Part shown: positions 47,076-55,744 of the stretch, in pieces | How the letters are laid out: each line of letters starts with the position of its first letter | Position numbering within the stretch: position 1 is the stretch's first letter | Assembly (NCBI GenBank): GCA_934149105.1 | Contig: CAKPDP010000001.1 | Span: 62,001 to 126,000 of the forward strand | Length of the DNA: 64,000 nt | Direction of reading: 5' to 3' | Source: an uncultured Bacilli bacterium | GTDB taxonomy: Bacteria; Bacillota_I; Bacilli_A; RF39; UBA660 | Notes under the pieces: generated by a model | Seen by the model: the letters and a program-made list of their open reading frames with translations, nothing else | What the model was told of the DNA's origin: nothing | The model's database searches: none | Made by a program: the position numbers and the translations under genes

Positions 47076-49577
47076 ATGTTAAAGATATTAAGAAAATTAT
47101 TTGATAATGAATATAAAGATTTAAAGAAGTTTAATTTGATAGCGGATGCTGTATTAGAATTAGAAGATGATATGGCGAAGCTTAGTGATAAAGAATTAGC
47201 TTCTTATACAGATAAGTTTAAGAAAAGATTAGAAGATGGGGAAACGTTAGAAGATATAATGGTAGAAGCTTTTGCGGTATGTAGAGAAGCGGCTTATAGA
47301 TGTGTTGATATGAAACCATTTCCTTGCCAATTAGTTGGTGGTTTAGCAATACATTATGGTAATATAGCGGAAATGAAGACTGGTGAAGGTAAAACTTTGA
47401 CTTGTGTGTTACCAGCTTATTTGAATGCTCTTACAGGTAAGGGAGTACATATTGTAACTGTAAATGAGTTCTTGTCGCGAAGAGATTCGGAATGGATGGG
47501 AAGTATATTTAAATTTTTAGGCTTGACTGTAGGTCTTAATACTAGAGGATTGTCGGCAGAAGAGAAGAGAGAAGCTTATAATTCTGATATTATGTATACG
47601 ACAAATAGTGAATTAGGATTTGATTATTTGCGTGATAATATGGTAGTTAGAAAAGAAAATAGAGTTCAAAGAAAACTTAATTATTGTATTGTTGATGAGG
47701 TGGATAGTATTTTAATAGATGAAGCTAGAACACCATTAATTATTTCAGGAGGAGTAGCCCAATCTGCTAATATATATGTTCAAGCTGATAGTTTTGCTAA
47801 GTCATTAGAGGAAAATGAAGACTATATAATGGATCTTAAGACTAAGAGTATTAATTTGAGTGATGCTGGTGCTGAAAAAGCTGAAAAGTATTTTAAGGTT
47901 AAAAATTTATATGATATAGATAATACGTCTTTGGTTCATCATATTAATCAGGCTTTGAGAGCTAATTATTTTATGAATAAAGATGTGGATTATGTTGTTT
48001 CTGATGACGCTATTGTAATAGTTGATCAATTTACAGGACGTCTTATGAAGGGAAGAGCTTTTTCAGAAGGATTACATCAAGCTATAGAAGCTAAAGAGGG
48101 AGTTAAGATTAATCAAGAGACAAAGACAGTAGCAACAATTACATATCAAAATTTATTTAGAATGTATGATAAATTATCTGGTATGACTGGTACTGCTAAG
48201 ACTGAGGAAGAAGAATTTAGAAATATATATAATATGTTTGTTATTCAGATACCTACTAATAAACCAGTAATAAGAATCGATGAAGTTGATTTGCTTTACT
48301 CTAATAAGCAAGGTAAGTATAGTGCTATTATAAAAGAGATAGAAGCAAGGCATAAAAAAGGTCAGCCAGTATTAGTTGGTACTATTGCTATTGAGACTAG
48401 TGAACTTATTAGTAAGTTGCTTAGTAAAAAAGGAATTAAGCATGAAGTATTGAATGCTAAAAATCATGAGAGAGAAGCAGAAATTATAGCTAGAGCAGGT
48501 GAAAAGGGGTCTGTTACTATTGCTACTAACATGGCTGGTCGTGGTACTGATATTAAATTAGGTGAAGGTGTAAAAGAACTTGGTGGTTTATGTGTAATAG
48601 GTACTGAAAGACATGAATCTAGACGTATAGATAATCAGCTTAGAGGTAGAGCAGGCCGTCAGGGTGATCCAGGATTTACCCAATTCTATGTATCTTTTGA
48701 AGATGAACTTATGGTAAGATTTGGTTCAGATAAATATAAAGATATGTTACAAAGAATGGGCTTTACTGGGGAACAAGCTATTAGAAATAAGATGTTTGCT
48801 AAGGCATTTGAATCAGCTCAAAAGAGAGTTGAAGGAAACAACTTTGATATAAGAAAACATTTATTACAATATGATGATGTTATGAATAATCAAAGAGAGA
48901 TTATTTATGCTAAGAGAAATGAAATATTAGATAGTGAATCTATACATGAACAAACTTTACAACTTCTTAGTGACTATATTACTAATATTATTAATAATCA
49001 TTTAGGTGATTCTAATAGATTAGATGATAAAGATTATGATGAAATATTAGAAGAGACTAATGAAAATATTTTGAAACATCATAGAATTACGATAACTGAG
49101 ATAAAGGGTAAGTCTGCTTCAGAGGTAATTGATATTATTTTTGATAAGGTTAAAGAAGATTATGAAGAGAAGTTAGCCGATATTCCTAGAGAAGTAGCTA
49201 GAGAATTTGAAAAAGCTATTACTCTTAGGGTTATTGATAATTATTGGATGGATCATATTAGTACTATGAGTCATTTAAGAGAGGGAATAGGTCTTAGGGG
49301 GTATGCAAATACGGATCCTTTACAGGCATATACTATGGAAGGTTATGAGTTGTTTGATAATATGTTAGAAAGAATCAATAAGAATGTTAGTATATTGTTA
49401 TTGAAGTCAGAAATAAGACAAAATATTGAAAGAAAAGAAGCTGTTAAGAAAACGGTTACTAATGATGTTAAGGAAAAAGGGGCAAAGAGAGTTCCTAAAA
49501 AATCAGAGAAGGTAGGCAGAAATGATTTGTGTCCATGTGGAAGTGGCAAAAAGTATAAAAACTGTTGTGGTAAATAG
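47076..49577 (+). CDS. secA: Preprotein translocase ATPase SecA
   Basis: 833 residues. Walker A MKTGEGKT (residues 100-107), DEVDSILIDEARTPLIISGG, the preprotein cross-linking domain, AGRGTDIKLGEGV, RRIDNQLRGRAGRQGDPG, the scaffold/wing domains, and the C-terminal zinc motif NDLCPCGSGKKYKNCCGK. It drives export through SecYEG. ATG 47076 is chosen by alignment with the Bacillus start (MLKILRKLF vs MLGILNKMF); upstream GTG/ATG codons are part of the RBS. A TATAAT at 47054-47059 gives the promoter. It lies at the left edge of the accessory island. Confidence 0.97.
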   Translation: MLKILRKLFDNEYKDLKKFNLIADAVLELEDDMAKLSDKELASYTDKFKKRLEDGETLEDIMVEAFAVCREAAYRCVDMKPFPCQLVGGLAIHYGNIAEMKTGEGKTLTCVLPAYLNALTGKGVHIVTVNEFLSRRDSEWMGSIFKFLGLTVGLNTRGLSAEEKREAYNSDIMYTTNSELGFDYLRDNMVVRKENRVQRKLNYCIVDEVDSILIDEARTPLIISGGVAQSANIYVQADSFAKSLEENEDYIMDLKTKSINLSDAGAEKAEKYFKVKNLYDIDNTSLVHHINQALRANYFMNKDVDYVVSDDAIVIVDQFTGRLMKGRAFSEGLHQAIEAKEGVKINQETKTVATITYQNLFRMYDKLSGMTGTAKTEEEEFRNIYNMFVIQIPTNKPVIRIDEVDLLYSNKQGKYSAIIKEIEARHKKGQPVLVGTIAIETSELISKLLSKKGIKHEVLNAKNHEREAEIIARAGEKGSVTIATNMAGRGTDIKLGEGVKELGGLCVIGTERHESRRIDNQLRGRAGRQGDPGFTQFYVSFEDELMVRFGSDKYKDMLQRMGFTGEQAIRNKMFAKAFESAQKRVEGNNFDIRKHLLQYDDVMNNQREIIYAKRNEILDSESIHEQTLQLLSDYITNIINNHLGDSNRLDDKDYDEILEETNENILKHHRITITEIKGKSASEVIDIIFDKVKEDYEEKLADIPREVAREFEKAITLRVIDNYWMDHISTMSHLREGIGLRGYANTDPLQAYTMEGYELFDNMLERINKNVSILLLKSEIRQNIERKEAVKKTVTNDVKEKGAKRVPKKSEKVGRNDLCPCGSGKKYKNCCGK

Positions 49578-49583
49578 CCTCAC

Positions 49584-49615
49584 AAACCCGCATAAATAAA
49601 GGGATGCGGGTTTTT
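49584..49615 (+). terminator. secA terminator
   Basis: AAACCCGCAT (49584-49593) pairs with ATGCGGGTTT (49604-49613), followed by Ts. The stem is GC-rich for this genome. Confidence 0.85.
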
Positions 49616-49658
49616 CTATGATTACAATATTTAGGTGATTTTAGGCATGTTTTTTGTC

Positions 49659-49677
49659 TTAGATAAGTTTTAGATAA
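49659..49677 (+). repeat. 19-bp box, copy 1 (TTAGATAAGTTTTAGATAA)
   Basis: First of three copies of the box TTAGATAAGTTTTAGATAA around the cassette. Each box contains two TTAGATAA motifs in direct orientation. This copy has the same orientation as the right-hand copy. Confidence 0.7.
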
Positions 49678-49756
49678 ACTATAAAATCTTTATAATTCCT
49701 TATAAAATATGGGTAAAACGCATATTGAGATAATGATTTCAAATTGGATACAAAAC

Positions 49757-49789
49757 TTATCTAAAACTTATTTAAATTGTAATTTATTA
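49757..49789 (+). repeat. Left cassette end: inverted 19-bp box plus 16-bp direct repeat
   Basis: 49757-49775 is the reverse complement of the 19-bp box with one mismatch (TTATCTAAAACTTATTTAA). It runs directly into AAATTGTAATTTATTA (49774-49789), which recurs exactly at the right end. Confidence 0.7.
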
Positions 49790-49856
49790 TTCAAAAGTTG
49801 TAATAATCAAAATTATACCAATAATTTATGTTATAATTCTTATAAGAGGTGTAAGA

Positions 49857-50948
49857 ATGAAAAGGATTTTAATATTAGGAATTTGTATGTTAGTACTTTT
49901 ACCACTTACAGTAAATGCAACAGGTGGTGGTTTAAGAAAAAGTTCTATAAAAACTTGTCCAAATGGTGTCACATATGGAATGCACAGTGATGGTCATGGC
50001 GGAACTCATTGGCATGTGGCAGTGACAAATGGAAATAATTATTATGCTGAAGGAGAAGCAATTTATAGTGATCCATGTCCTGGCTATAACAAAAATGAGG
50101 GGACTGCTGGAGTAACGGATGGTAGCAACAACTCTTCATCGAACAGTTCCGGAAATGGTGGGACAAGTAGCAATTATGGTAATAATTATTCAAACAATAA
50201 TACACAAAATAACATCCAAAAAGAAGTAGTTATAGAAAAAAGCAAAGATAATTCTATAAAAGAAGTATCTATTGATGATGAACAAATAACTGTTTCTGAT
50301 AATATGAATTTTAAAACAGAAAAAAAACATGTTGATATTAAGATAGAAGCAAATGATTCAAAAGCGAAAGTTGAATTTGAAAATAAAGAATTATCACTGG
50401 GTGAAAATACAATTAATATAGTTGTTACTGCCGAAAATGGAGACAAAAAGAATTATACTTTAACAATTAATAAAACTAAAGGCAAGGGAATAGCTACAAT
50501 TAAAAAATTTGTATTAGGATCTGGTGAAGTTGAATTTGAAAACAATAAAGCTACCATAACTAAATTAAAGAATGAAACATCCCTAGACTATTCATACGAG
50601 TTAAGTGATGCAAAGGCAAAACTAAAAATATATTTAAACGGAAAAGAGATTACAAAACTAGAATCATTGAAAGAAAATGACAAGATAAAATTAATAGTTT
50701 TAGATGAAAATGATAATGAAAATATATATGAAATAATTATTACTGATTATCCTGCTATTGTTTCTATTATAATAGATATGTTAGCGACCATAATAACAGC
50801 AGGCATCTTTTTATCACCGATAGTTATTATATTGATTATTAAGAATAAAAAGAAGAATAAACGAAGTAATAATGTACAACATGCACAATTAATTGATGAT
50901 ACAGTAAAAAAAGAAAATCAGAATAATAAAAACTATGAAACAAGATAG
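49857..50948 (+). CDS. Secreted/anchored protein with YHYH-like His motif and cadherin-like domain
   Basis: 363 residues. Signal peptide (MKRILILGICMLVLLPLTVNA); a His-rich motif CPNGVTYGMHSDGHGGTHWH, seen in Gram-positive YHYH-type proteins; a Ser/Asn/Gly linker; a cadherin-like beta-sandwich (about 140-205, ending NYTLTINK); a further beta domain; a C-terminal membrane helix (about 305-330) and a charged tail. The promoter TGTTATAAT (about 49829-49837) and RBS AGAGGTG are good. Lys codons are mostly AAA, unlike the core genes. The TAG stop is in frame with the following ORF. Confidence 0.65.
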   Translation: MKRILILGICMLVLLPLTVNATGGGLRKSSIKTCPNGVTYGMHSDGHGGTHWHVAVTNGNNYYAEGEAIYSDPCPGYNKNEGTAGVTDGSNNSSSNSSGNGGTSSNYGNNYSNNNTQNNIQKEVVIEKSKDNSIKEVSIDDEQITVSDNMNFKTEKKHVDIKIEANDSKAKVEFENKELSLGENTINIVVTAENGDKKNYTLTINKTKGKGIATIKKFVLGSGEVEFENNKATITKLKNETSLDYSYELSDAKAKLKIYLNGKEITKLESLKENDKIKLIVLDENDNENIYEIIITDYPAIVSIIIDMLATIITAGIFLSPIVIILIIKNKKKNKRSNNVQHAQLIDDTVKKENQNNKNYETR

Positions 50949-51575
50949 GATAGTTACACTAATAAAAAAATCAATGAGTTTAATAGCAAATATGATTTAA
51001 CAACTATAGACGGAATAATGTCTATACCTGTAACTGAAGCTCAAAAATATTCTGATGGTGGTGAAAGTGCTGTATATATGCCAGAACAAATACTTAGTAG
51101 AAAAGCTACAGAGTATAAAAATAATAAAAGCTATGATTTAGCAATAGCGTGTTTGAAAAAAGTGAACGAGTTGTATCCTCATTCTTTCTACACATATACA
51201 AGAGATGACTATGAAAGATTAGTTGATATGATGATTTTAGCAGGGAGGTTTGAAGATGCAAAAGTAGAACATAAAAATTTGAATAAATTACATGGTACAC
51301 GAGTAGATGAATTGCATAATTTACAAAAGTTTGCCTCTGAAACAGGAACAGAAAGTGCTGAAGGCTATCAAAAACGAATAATTGACCCTTATATTGAAGA
51401 AGCACATGATAGAGAAGTCTATTATTGGTTATTGGAAAATATTCCACAAGTAGCACCAAAATCTTTTGGTGGATATAGAAGAATTAAAAATATGAATTCC
51501 ACAAGTTTTAAACAAATAGTTGAGAAAATAGAAAAAAGAGGTTATAAAATAGAAGAAATAAGATTTTGGATGTAG
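50949..51575 (+). pseudogene. Probable 5'-truncated gene (TPR-like helical protein)
   Basis: The frame is open from the TAG of the preceding gene (50946-50948) through to 51575, and it is the same frame as that gene. The first ATG (51018) has no convincing RBS, and the residues before it (NEFNSKYDLTTIDGI) look like protein. The 185 residues from the ATG include LAIACLKKVNELYPHSFYTYTRDDYERLVDM (split), a TPR-like helical pair. I read this as the 3' part of a gene whose start was lost; translation from 51018 remains possible. Confidence 0.5.
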
Positions 51576-51604
51576 TTAAATTACAAAATGTTATTCTTGC
51601 CTAA

Positions 51605-51656
51605 AAATTGTAATTTATTAAAATTCGCTATTTTTTAGATAAGTTTTTAGATAAGT
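51605..51656 (+). repeat. Right cassette end: 16-bp direct repeat plus 19-bp box
   Basis: 51605-51620 repeats AAATTGTAATTTATTA exactly. 51635-51656 is TTAGATAAGTTTTTAGATAAGT, the 19-bp box with one inserted T, inverted relative to the left end. Confidence 0.7.
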
Positions 51657-51752
51657 TCTGCTAGGTTTGCCGAGTGCTACGGAATGCTCCCAGGTGTAAC
51701 TAAGTGCCGAATTAACGAGCCAATTGTTCCCAAAAGCTGCCAAAATCCCTAA
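51657..51752. other. Short GC-richer segment with no gene call
   Basis: About 95 bp of clearly higher GC than its surroundings (for example GCCGAGTGCTACGG and CTCCCAGGTG). It starts exactly at the right edge of the cassette. One frame gives about 30 residues (RFAECYGMLPGVTKC...) between stops, with no start. It looks like a foreign remnant. Confidence 0.4.
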
Positions 51753-51926
51753 TACAAAAGGCCATATAGTTGGAGAGATCCGTATAGTACAAATCCATAT
51801 GAAGACTCTTTAGGAATTTTTGATTTGAACAGAAGAAAAATACTAGAATGTTTAGCAAAAAATGGTGACTATTCTAAAAAGAGTGAAGTTATATATGTAA
51901 AAAGGAAGATGAAGAATGAGAACTAA
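51753..51926 (+). pseudogene. Gene 3'-end fragment, 57 codons, no start
   Basis: An open frame after a TAA reads KRPYSWRDPYSTNPYEDSLG..., ending KRKMKNEN and TAA. It has the look of a protein C-terminus, but there is no start codon or RBS, so it is taken as the broken end of a lost gene. It overlaps the next ATG by 11 bases, as genes in one operon would. Confidence 0.4.
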
Positions 51927-52580
51927 AATTGATATAAATAATTGGAAACGAAAGTTAGCATATGAAACTTTTTCGAATTTTAGTGACCCATATACAGGTA
52001 TAGTTACTAAAATAGATATAACTAACTTAGTTAATTTTTGCAAAGAAAATAAGGCTGTATGACGTATTTTGTATTAAAATCTATGAACGAAATTGATGCA
52101 TTTAGTTATGGTTATGAAAAAGAAAATGCTAAAGAATCTGTCTATAAATATGATTCTTTAGTAGCAACCGCTACTGTTGTAAATAGCGATAATGAATTGA
52201 ATTTTACGAGATATGTTAAGTATGATGAAGATATTTCTAATTTTCTTATAGAATTTTCAAAGGCTACAGAAGATGCATCTAATAATATTCCATACTATAA
52301 AATATCAGGATTGGAAAATAGGAATAAAGTGAATATAACATGTATTCCTTGGATTACTTTTTCAAATTTTAAAGATGCTGTTAATTTTAATGGGAAAAAT
52401 AGTAAACCTAAAATTTGTTGAGAAAGATATTATTTAGAAGGAGATAGATATCTTATAGATATTTCGTTACTAGTAAATCATGCATTTCAAGATGGATATC
52501 ATATGGGTTTATTTTTCAATAATTTACAACAAAATATATACAATCTAAAAGTAAATAAAAATTTAGTGAAAGTAAGGTAG
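51916..52580 (+). pseudogene. Chloramphenicol acetyltransferase-like gene, frameshifted and with an in-frame TGA
   Basis: The first part (51916-52062) reads MRTKIDINNWKRKLAYETF ... YTGIVTKIDITNLVNFC, the CAT N-terminus. A -1 shift near 52059 continues as MTYFVLKSMNEIDAFSYGY, NITCIPWITFSNFKDAVNF, then an in-frame TGA at 52419, then ERYYLEGDRYLIDISLLVNHAFQDGYHMG with the catalytic HxxxDG. The TGA lies where CAT proteins have Trp. Two lesions make it a pseudogene. RBS AGGAAG is intact. Confidence 0.7.
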
Positions 52581-52585
52581 AATAT

Positions 52586-53227
52586 ATGTTAAAAAAATAT
52601 TGTAAACTTAATGATAGTAATTTTTGTAATATAAATTATATTGTTTATGCCCCAGAAGCAAAAGAAAGTGATTTGCCATTACTATTGTTTTTACATGGTA
52701 TTGGAGAAAGAGGTAATAAAGTAGAAGATGTAGAGAAATATGCTTTACCTAAATATATGAATAATTTTGATATACCTTATATTGTTGTTGCTCCACAGTG
52801 TACTGATAACAATTTTTGGGATTATCATTTAAGGGATGTAGAAAAAATCTTGGAAGAAGTTTACAAAGAATATAAATACGATAAAAGCAGAGTATGTATT
52901 TTAGGAAGTAGCATGGGAGCATTTGCTGCTTGGAATTACATTATGTCAAGGCCAGAACTATTTAAGGGTATAGTTTCAGTATCAGGTGGTATAATGCTAC
53001 CTATTAATCAAACTCTATTACCATTAAAGGACAAATCAATTTTGATATATCATGGAAATGCTGATGATGTTATTGATGTTAATGAAAGTATACAAGCTTA
53101 TGATAAACTTAAAAGCATAAATTCAAAAAATATAGAATTAAAAATTATAGAAAATGATAATCATTTTTTAACTTCACATGCCTTTAAAGATAAGTACTTG
53201 TACGAATGGTTAGAGAAAAATATTTAA
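52586..53227 (+). CDS. Alpha/beta-hydrolase (esterase/dienelactone-hydrolase type)
   Basis: 213 residues, cytoplasmic. LPLLLFLHGIGERGN gives the oxyanion strand. The nucleophile elbow is GSSMGAF, with Ser112. Asp in HGNADDVIDV and His in ENDNHF complete the triad. The closest general types are phospholipase/carboxylesterase and PHB-depolymerase-like hydrolases. It starts 6 bases after the CAT relic and ends 12 bases before the PfkB-SIS gene, so they form one unit. Lys codons are mostly AAA. Confidence 0.8.
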   Translation: MLKKYCKLNDSNFCNINYIVYAPEAKESDLPLLLFLHGIGERGNKVEDVEKYALPKYMNNFDIPYIVVAPQCTDNNFWDYHLRDVEKILEEVYKEYKYDKSRVCILGSSMGAFAAWNYIMSRPELFKGIVSVSGGIMLPINQTLLPLKDKSILIYHGNADDVIDVNESIQAYDKLKSINSKNIELKIIENDNHFLTSHAFKDKYLYEWLEKNI

Positions 53228-53239
53228 GTAGGTGAATAA

Positions 53240-55204
53240 ATGAGAATAATTAGTATTGGAGATTTAGTTACAGATTTTTATTATAAAAATGGCAAATTGA
53301 TAGGAGTAAATGGAGGTATGACTTCTCATAATATAATCGCTAATATTGCCAAACTCGGTTTAGAAACATCCGTGTATGGTGTATGTGGTGATGATATGGC
53401 AGGTACTATAGCAATTAATAGTTTAAAGGAAGTCGGAACAAATATTGATAATGTAAAAATAATTGAAAATGTAAACACACGTTGTTTTCACGTTTCATAT
53501 CAAGAATTAAATGGTAAATTAGAGTTTACTTCAAAAAAGGGATGCCCTGTTTGTAATATAAAAAAATGGTATGAAGAAAGTAAAATAGAACCAAATGACA
53601 TTTTGAAACAAATTAATAAAGATGATGTTTTGATTTTTGATAATTTAAACAATAAAAATCAAATTATAATAGATAATTGTAATAATAGAAAAATGTTAGA
53701 TTTGGGACAATATTTTGAATTAGAAGATTATAATGATAATGAAATAATTGAAAAAATTAAAAATAAATTTGATATTATAAATTTAAATGAAAGAGTTGAA
53801 AAATATTTGAAAAATAGATTCTCTAAAAACTCATTGGAAGATATATATAATTTATTACAACCTAAAATGATAATTGTAACTAGGGGAAAAAAAGGTTCAG
53901 ATTTTGTTTTTGATAATAAAAAAGTCAAAAAAGAGTTAAGTAATCCTGAGGTAGAAGTTGATCCAACAGGAGCTGGTGATGCATTTTTTTCAATGTTTAT
54001 TAGTGAATATATAAAAAACACCTATGTTATTGATTATAAATTTATTGATTCAACTTTTGATAAAGCAACAAGGCTTACAAAAAAAGTCGTAAAAAAGTTT
54101 GGAGCAAGAGGGCATATACAAAATTTATATAAAATAAAAAAAGTGAAAGATGCTTGCACTTGCAGTAATTTTGATATTTTATTAAGAAAACAAATAAAAA
54201 GATGTAATATAAATATCAACAATTTAGAAACAAGAATAATTAATGCTATTAATAGTAGTGCTTATGATAAGCTATCTAAAATAGATTTTAGAAGTTTAAA
54301 TAATAGTATTTTTGTAGGAACTGGTGGTTCTTTTGCAGGTGCAAAATTTTCATCAAAACTTATTAATCATTTATATGGAATAAACACGATTGCTTTATAT
54401 CCTAGAGACCTATATTATAGAAACAATAATAGTGTTGATTCGGCATTCTTATTCACCTACTCGGGAACTACAAATGATTTGCTTGTTGGTGCAAGTTTAA
54501 TCGACAACAAAAATAAATATATTATAACAAAAGGTGAGTTACAAAAAGTTGTAACAAAAACCGGAATATCTAAAAACAATGTTATTTCATATCGAACAGG
54601 GACCAATAAAGGAAAAGAAAGAGGTTTTCTATCATTTGAAGGTGCTTTAGCACCTGCTAGTTTATTTTTAAAATTATATTTTGAAAATAAATCAAGAAAT
54701 GATGTTGAATGTTTTATTAGAGACGGTATAAGTTATTGGAAAAATTACTTTGATAAATATTTTAAAGAAAATAAAAAAGTGTTAAAAGAATTTTTAAAAG
54801 AAGGAAATAGTTTTAATATTTTTACAGGAGATTTTACTGAGTCTGCTAGTAGTGATTTAGAAAGTAAAATAATTGAGTCTGGTATATATAATTGTTTAAT
54901 TCATGAAAAGAAAAATTTTTCGCATGGAAGATTTATCAACTATGAACATTTTAGTCATAATAAAAATATTTATTTTAAACAAAAAAATGCAAGTTTATAT
55001 GAGGAAAAGTTATTGGAATACTTAGAAAAAGATCAGAATTTAATAATTGAAAGTAGATATGATGGAATATTATGTGAGTATGATTTATTAATTGCATCTC
55101 AATATCTGATATATTATATATCAAATTATCTAAATATAGATATTTCAAAACCTACGTATAACGAAGATGCAATGAAAATTTATTTTTATAAAGGTGAACT
55201 ATAG
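53240..55204 (+). CDS. Two-domain fusion: PfkB-family sugar/nucleoside kinase plus SIS domain
   Basis: 654 residues. Residues 1-300 are a ribokinase-like kinase: SIGDLVTDFYY, GGMTSHNIIANIAKLGLETS, GVCGDDMAG, and DPTGAGDAFFSMF with the catalytic base Asp247 in GAGD. A Cys-containing linker follows (KDACTCSN). Residues about 350-650 are a SIS phosphosugar-binding domain: FVGTGGSFAGAKFSSKLINH, FTYSGTTNDLLVGASL and ERGFLSFEGALAPASL. A kinase joined to a sugar isomerase/sensor suggests phosphorylation followed by isomerisation or sensing of one sugar. RBS AAGTAGGTG. It is in an operon with the hydrolase. The substrate is unknown. Confidence 0.82.
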   Translation: MRIISIGDLVTDFYYKNGKLIGVNGGMTSHNIIANIAKLGLETSVYGVCGDDMAGTIAINSLKEVGTNIDNVKIIENVNTRCFHVSYQELNGKLEFTSKKGCPVCNIKKWYEESKIEPNDILKQINKDDVLIFDNLNNKNQIIIDNCNNRKMLDLGQYFELEDYNDNEIIEKIKNKFDIINLNERVEKYLKNRFSKNSLEDIYNLLQPKMIIVTRGKKGSDFVFDNKKVKKELSNPEVEVDPTGAGDAFFSMFISEYIKNTYVIDYKFIDSTFDKATRLTKKVVKKFGARGHIQNLYKIKKVKDACTCSNFDILLRKQIKRCNININNLETRIINAINSSAYDKLSKIDFRSLNNSIFVGTGGSFAGAKFSSKLINHLYGINTIALYPRDLYYRNNNSVDSAFLFTYSGTTNDLLVGASLIDNKNKYIITKGELQKVVTKTGISKNNVISYRTGTNKGKERGFLSFEGALAPASLFLKLYFENKSRNDVECFIRDGISYWKNYFDKYFKENKKVLKEFLKEGNSFNIFTGDFTESASSDLESKIIESGIYNCLIHEKKNFSHGRFINYEHFSHNKNIYFKQKNASLYEEKLLEYLEKDQNLIIESRYDGILCEYDLLIASQYLIYYISNYLNIDISKPTYNEDAMKIYFYKGEL

Positions 55205-55368
55205 AATTTTTTTGATAGATTTAGAAATACTACGTTGTTAAATTTCTAAAATTATAGTATAATTTTAATGCAAGTATATTTTATAAATATACTAAATTTA
55301 GTAAATATTTTAGAGACGAATGATTATGATAACAATGTGTGCAATTTGTGTGCAAAAAATAAAAAATA
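55205..55368. other. Intergenic, no gene seen
   Basis: It contains a stem, TTTAGAAAT (55220-55228) with ATTTCTAAA (55242-55250), and a TATAAT-like stretch near 55256. It is otherwise AT-rich, with no coding signal. Confidence 0.4.
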
Positions 55369-55529
55369 CATAGTACTATATGTACTAAATATATCGCATA
55401 GTACTATATGTACTAAATATATCGCATAGTACTATATGTACTAAATATATCGCATAGTACTATATGTACTAAATATATCGCATAGTACTATATATACTAA
55501 ATATATCGCATAGTACTATATATACTAAA
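55369..55529. repeat. Tandem 28-bp palindromic repeat array (5 full units plus a partial sixth)
   Basis: Units start at 55369, 55397, 55425, 55453, 55481 and 55509. Each unit holds the palindrome TAGTACTATATGTACTA followed by AAATATATCG. Units 1-4 are identical. Units 5 and 6 share one change (GTACTA becomes ATACTA). The spacers are identical, so this is not CRISPR. It resembles an iteron-like or protein-binding array. Confidence 0.9.
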
Positions 55530-55530
55530 G

Positions 55531-55584
55531 AAGGACGAACTTGTGGTTCGAGAAAAAAGATATAAGAATTGCTGTGGAAAGTAG
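55531..55584 (+). pseudogene. SEC-C motif relic, resembling the 3' end of secA
   Basis: The end reads RYKNCCGK and a stop in one frame, preceded by CGSRKK in another: a frameshifted SEC-C zinc motif. Compared with the last 24 bases of secA (…TATAAAAACTGTTGTGG...), there are 5 differences, all synonymous. The pattern recurs at the far side of the island from secA. Confidence 0.6.
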
Positions 55585-55744
55585 GATAAAATAAGGGAAA
55601 GATTTAATTCTTTTTAAATATAAATCGGTTCGAGTTTTATAACTTGTCCACAAAATATTAAAAATGTGTAGTAAAATAAAGGTGTGAACAATGATTATAT
55701 TTGTTGACACCTTTTAAAATCTAAATAAAAATGGAGGTATAACC

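Noticed and set aside
49709..49990. 93-codon plus-strand frame at the left cassette end
   Set aside because: It overlaps the well-supported 49857 gene out of frame and spans the repeat boxes.
55369..55529. Possible CRISPR array
   Set aside because: The 28-bp units are contiguous and identical, with no variable spacers and no cas genes nearby.
55540..55640. tRNA-like GGTTCGAG motifs at about 55546 and 55627
   Set aside because: No acceptor, anticodon or D-arm can be folded around either one.
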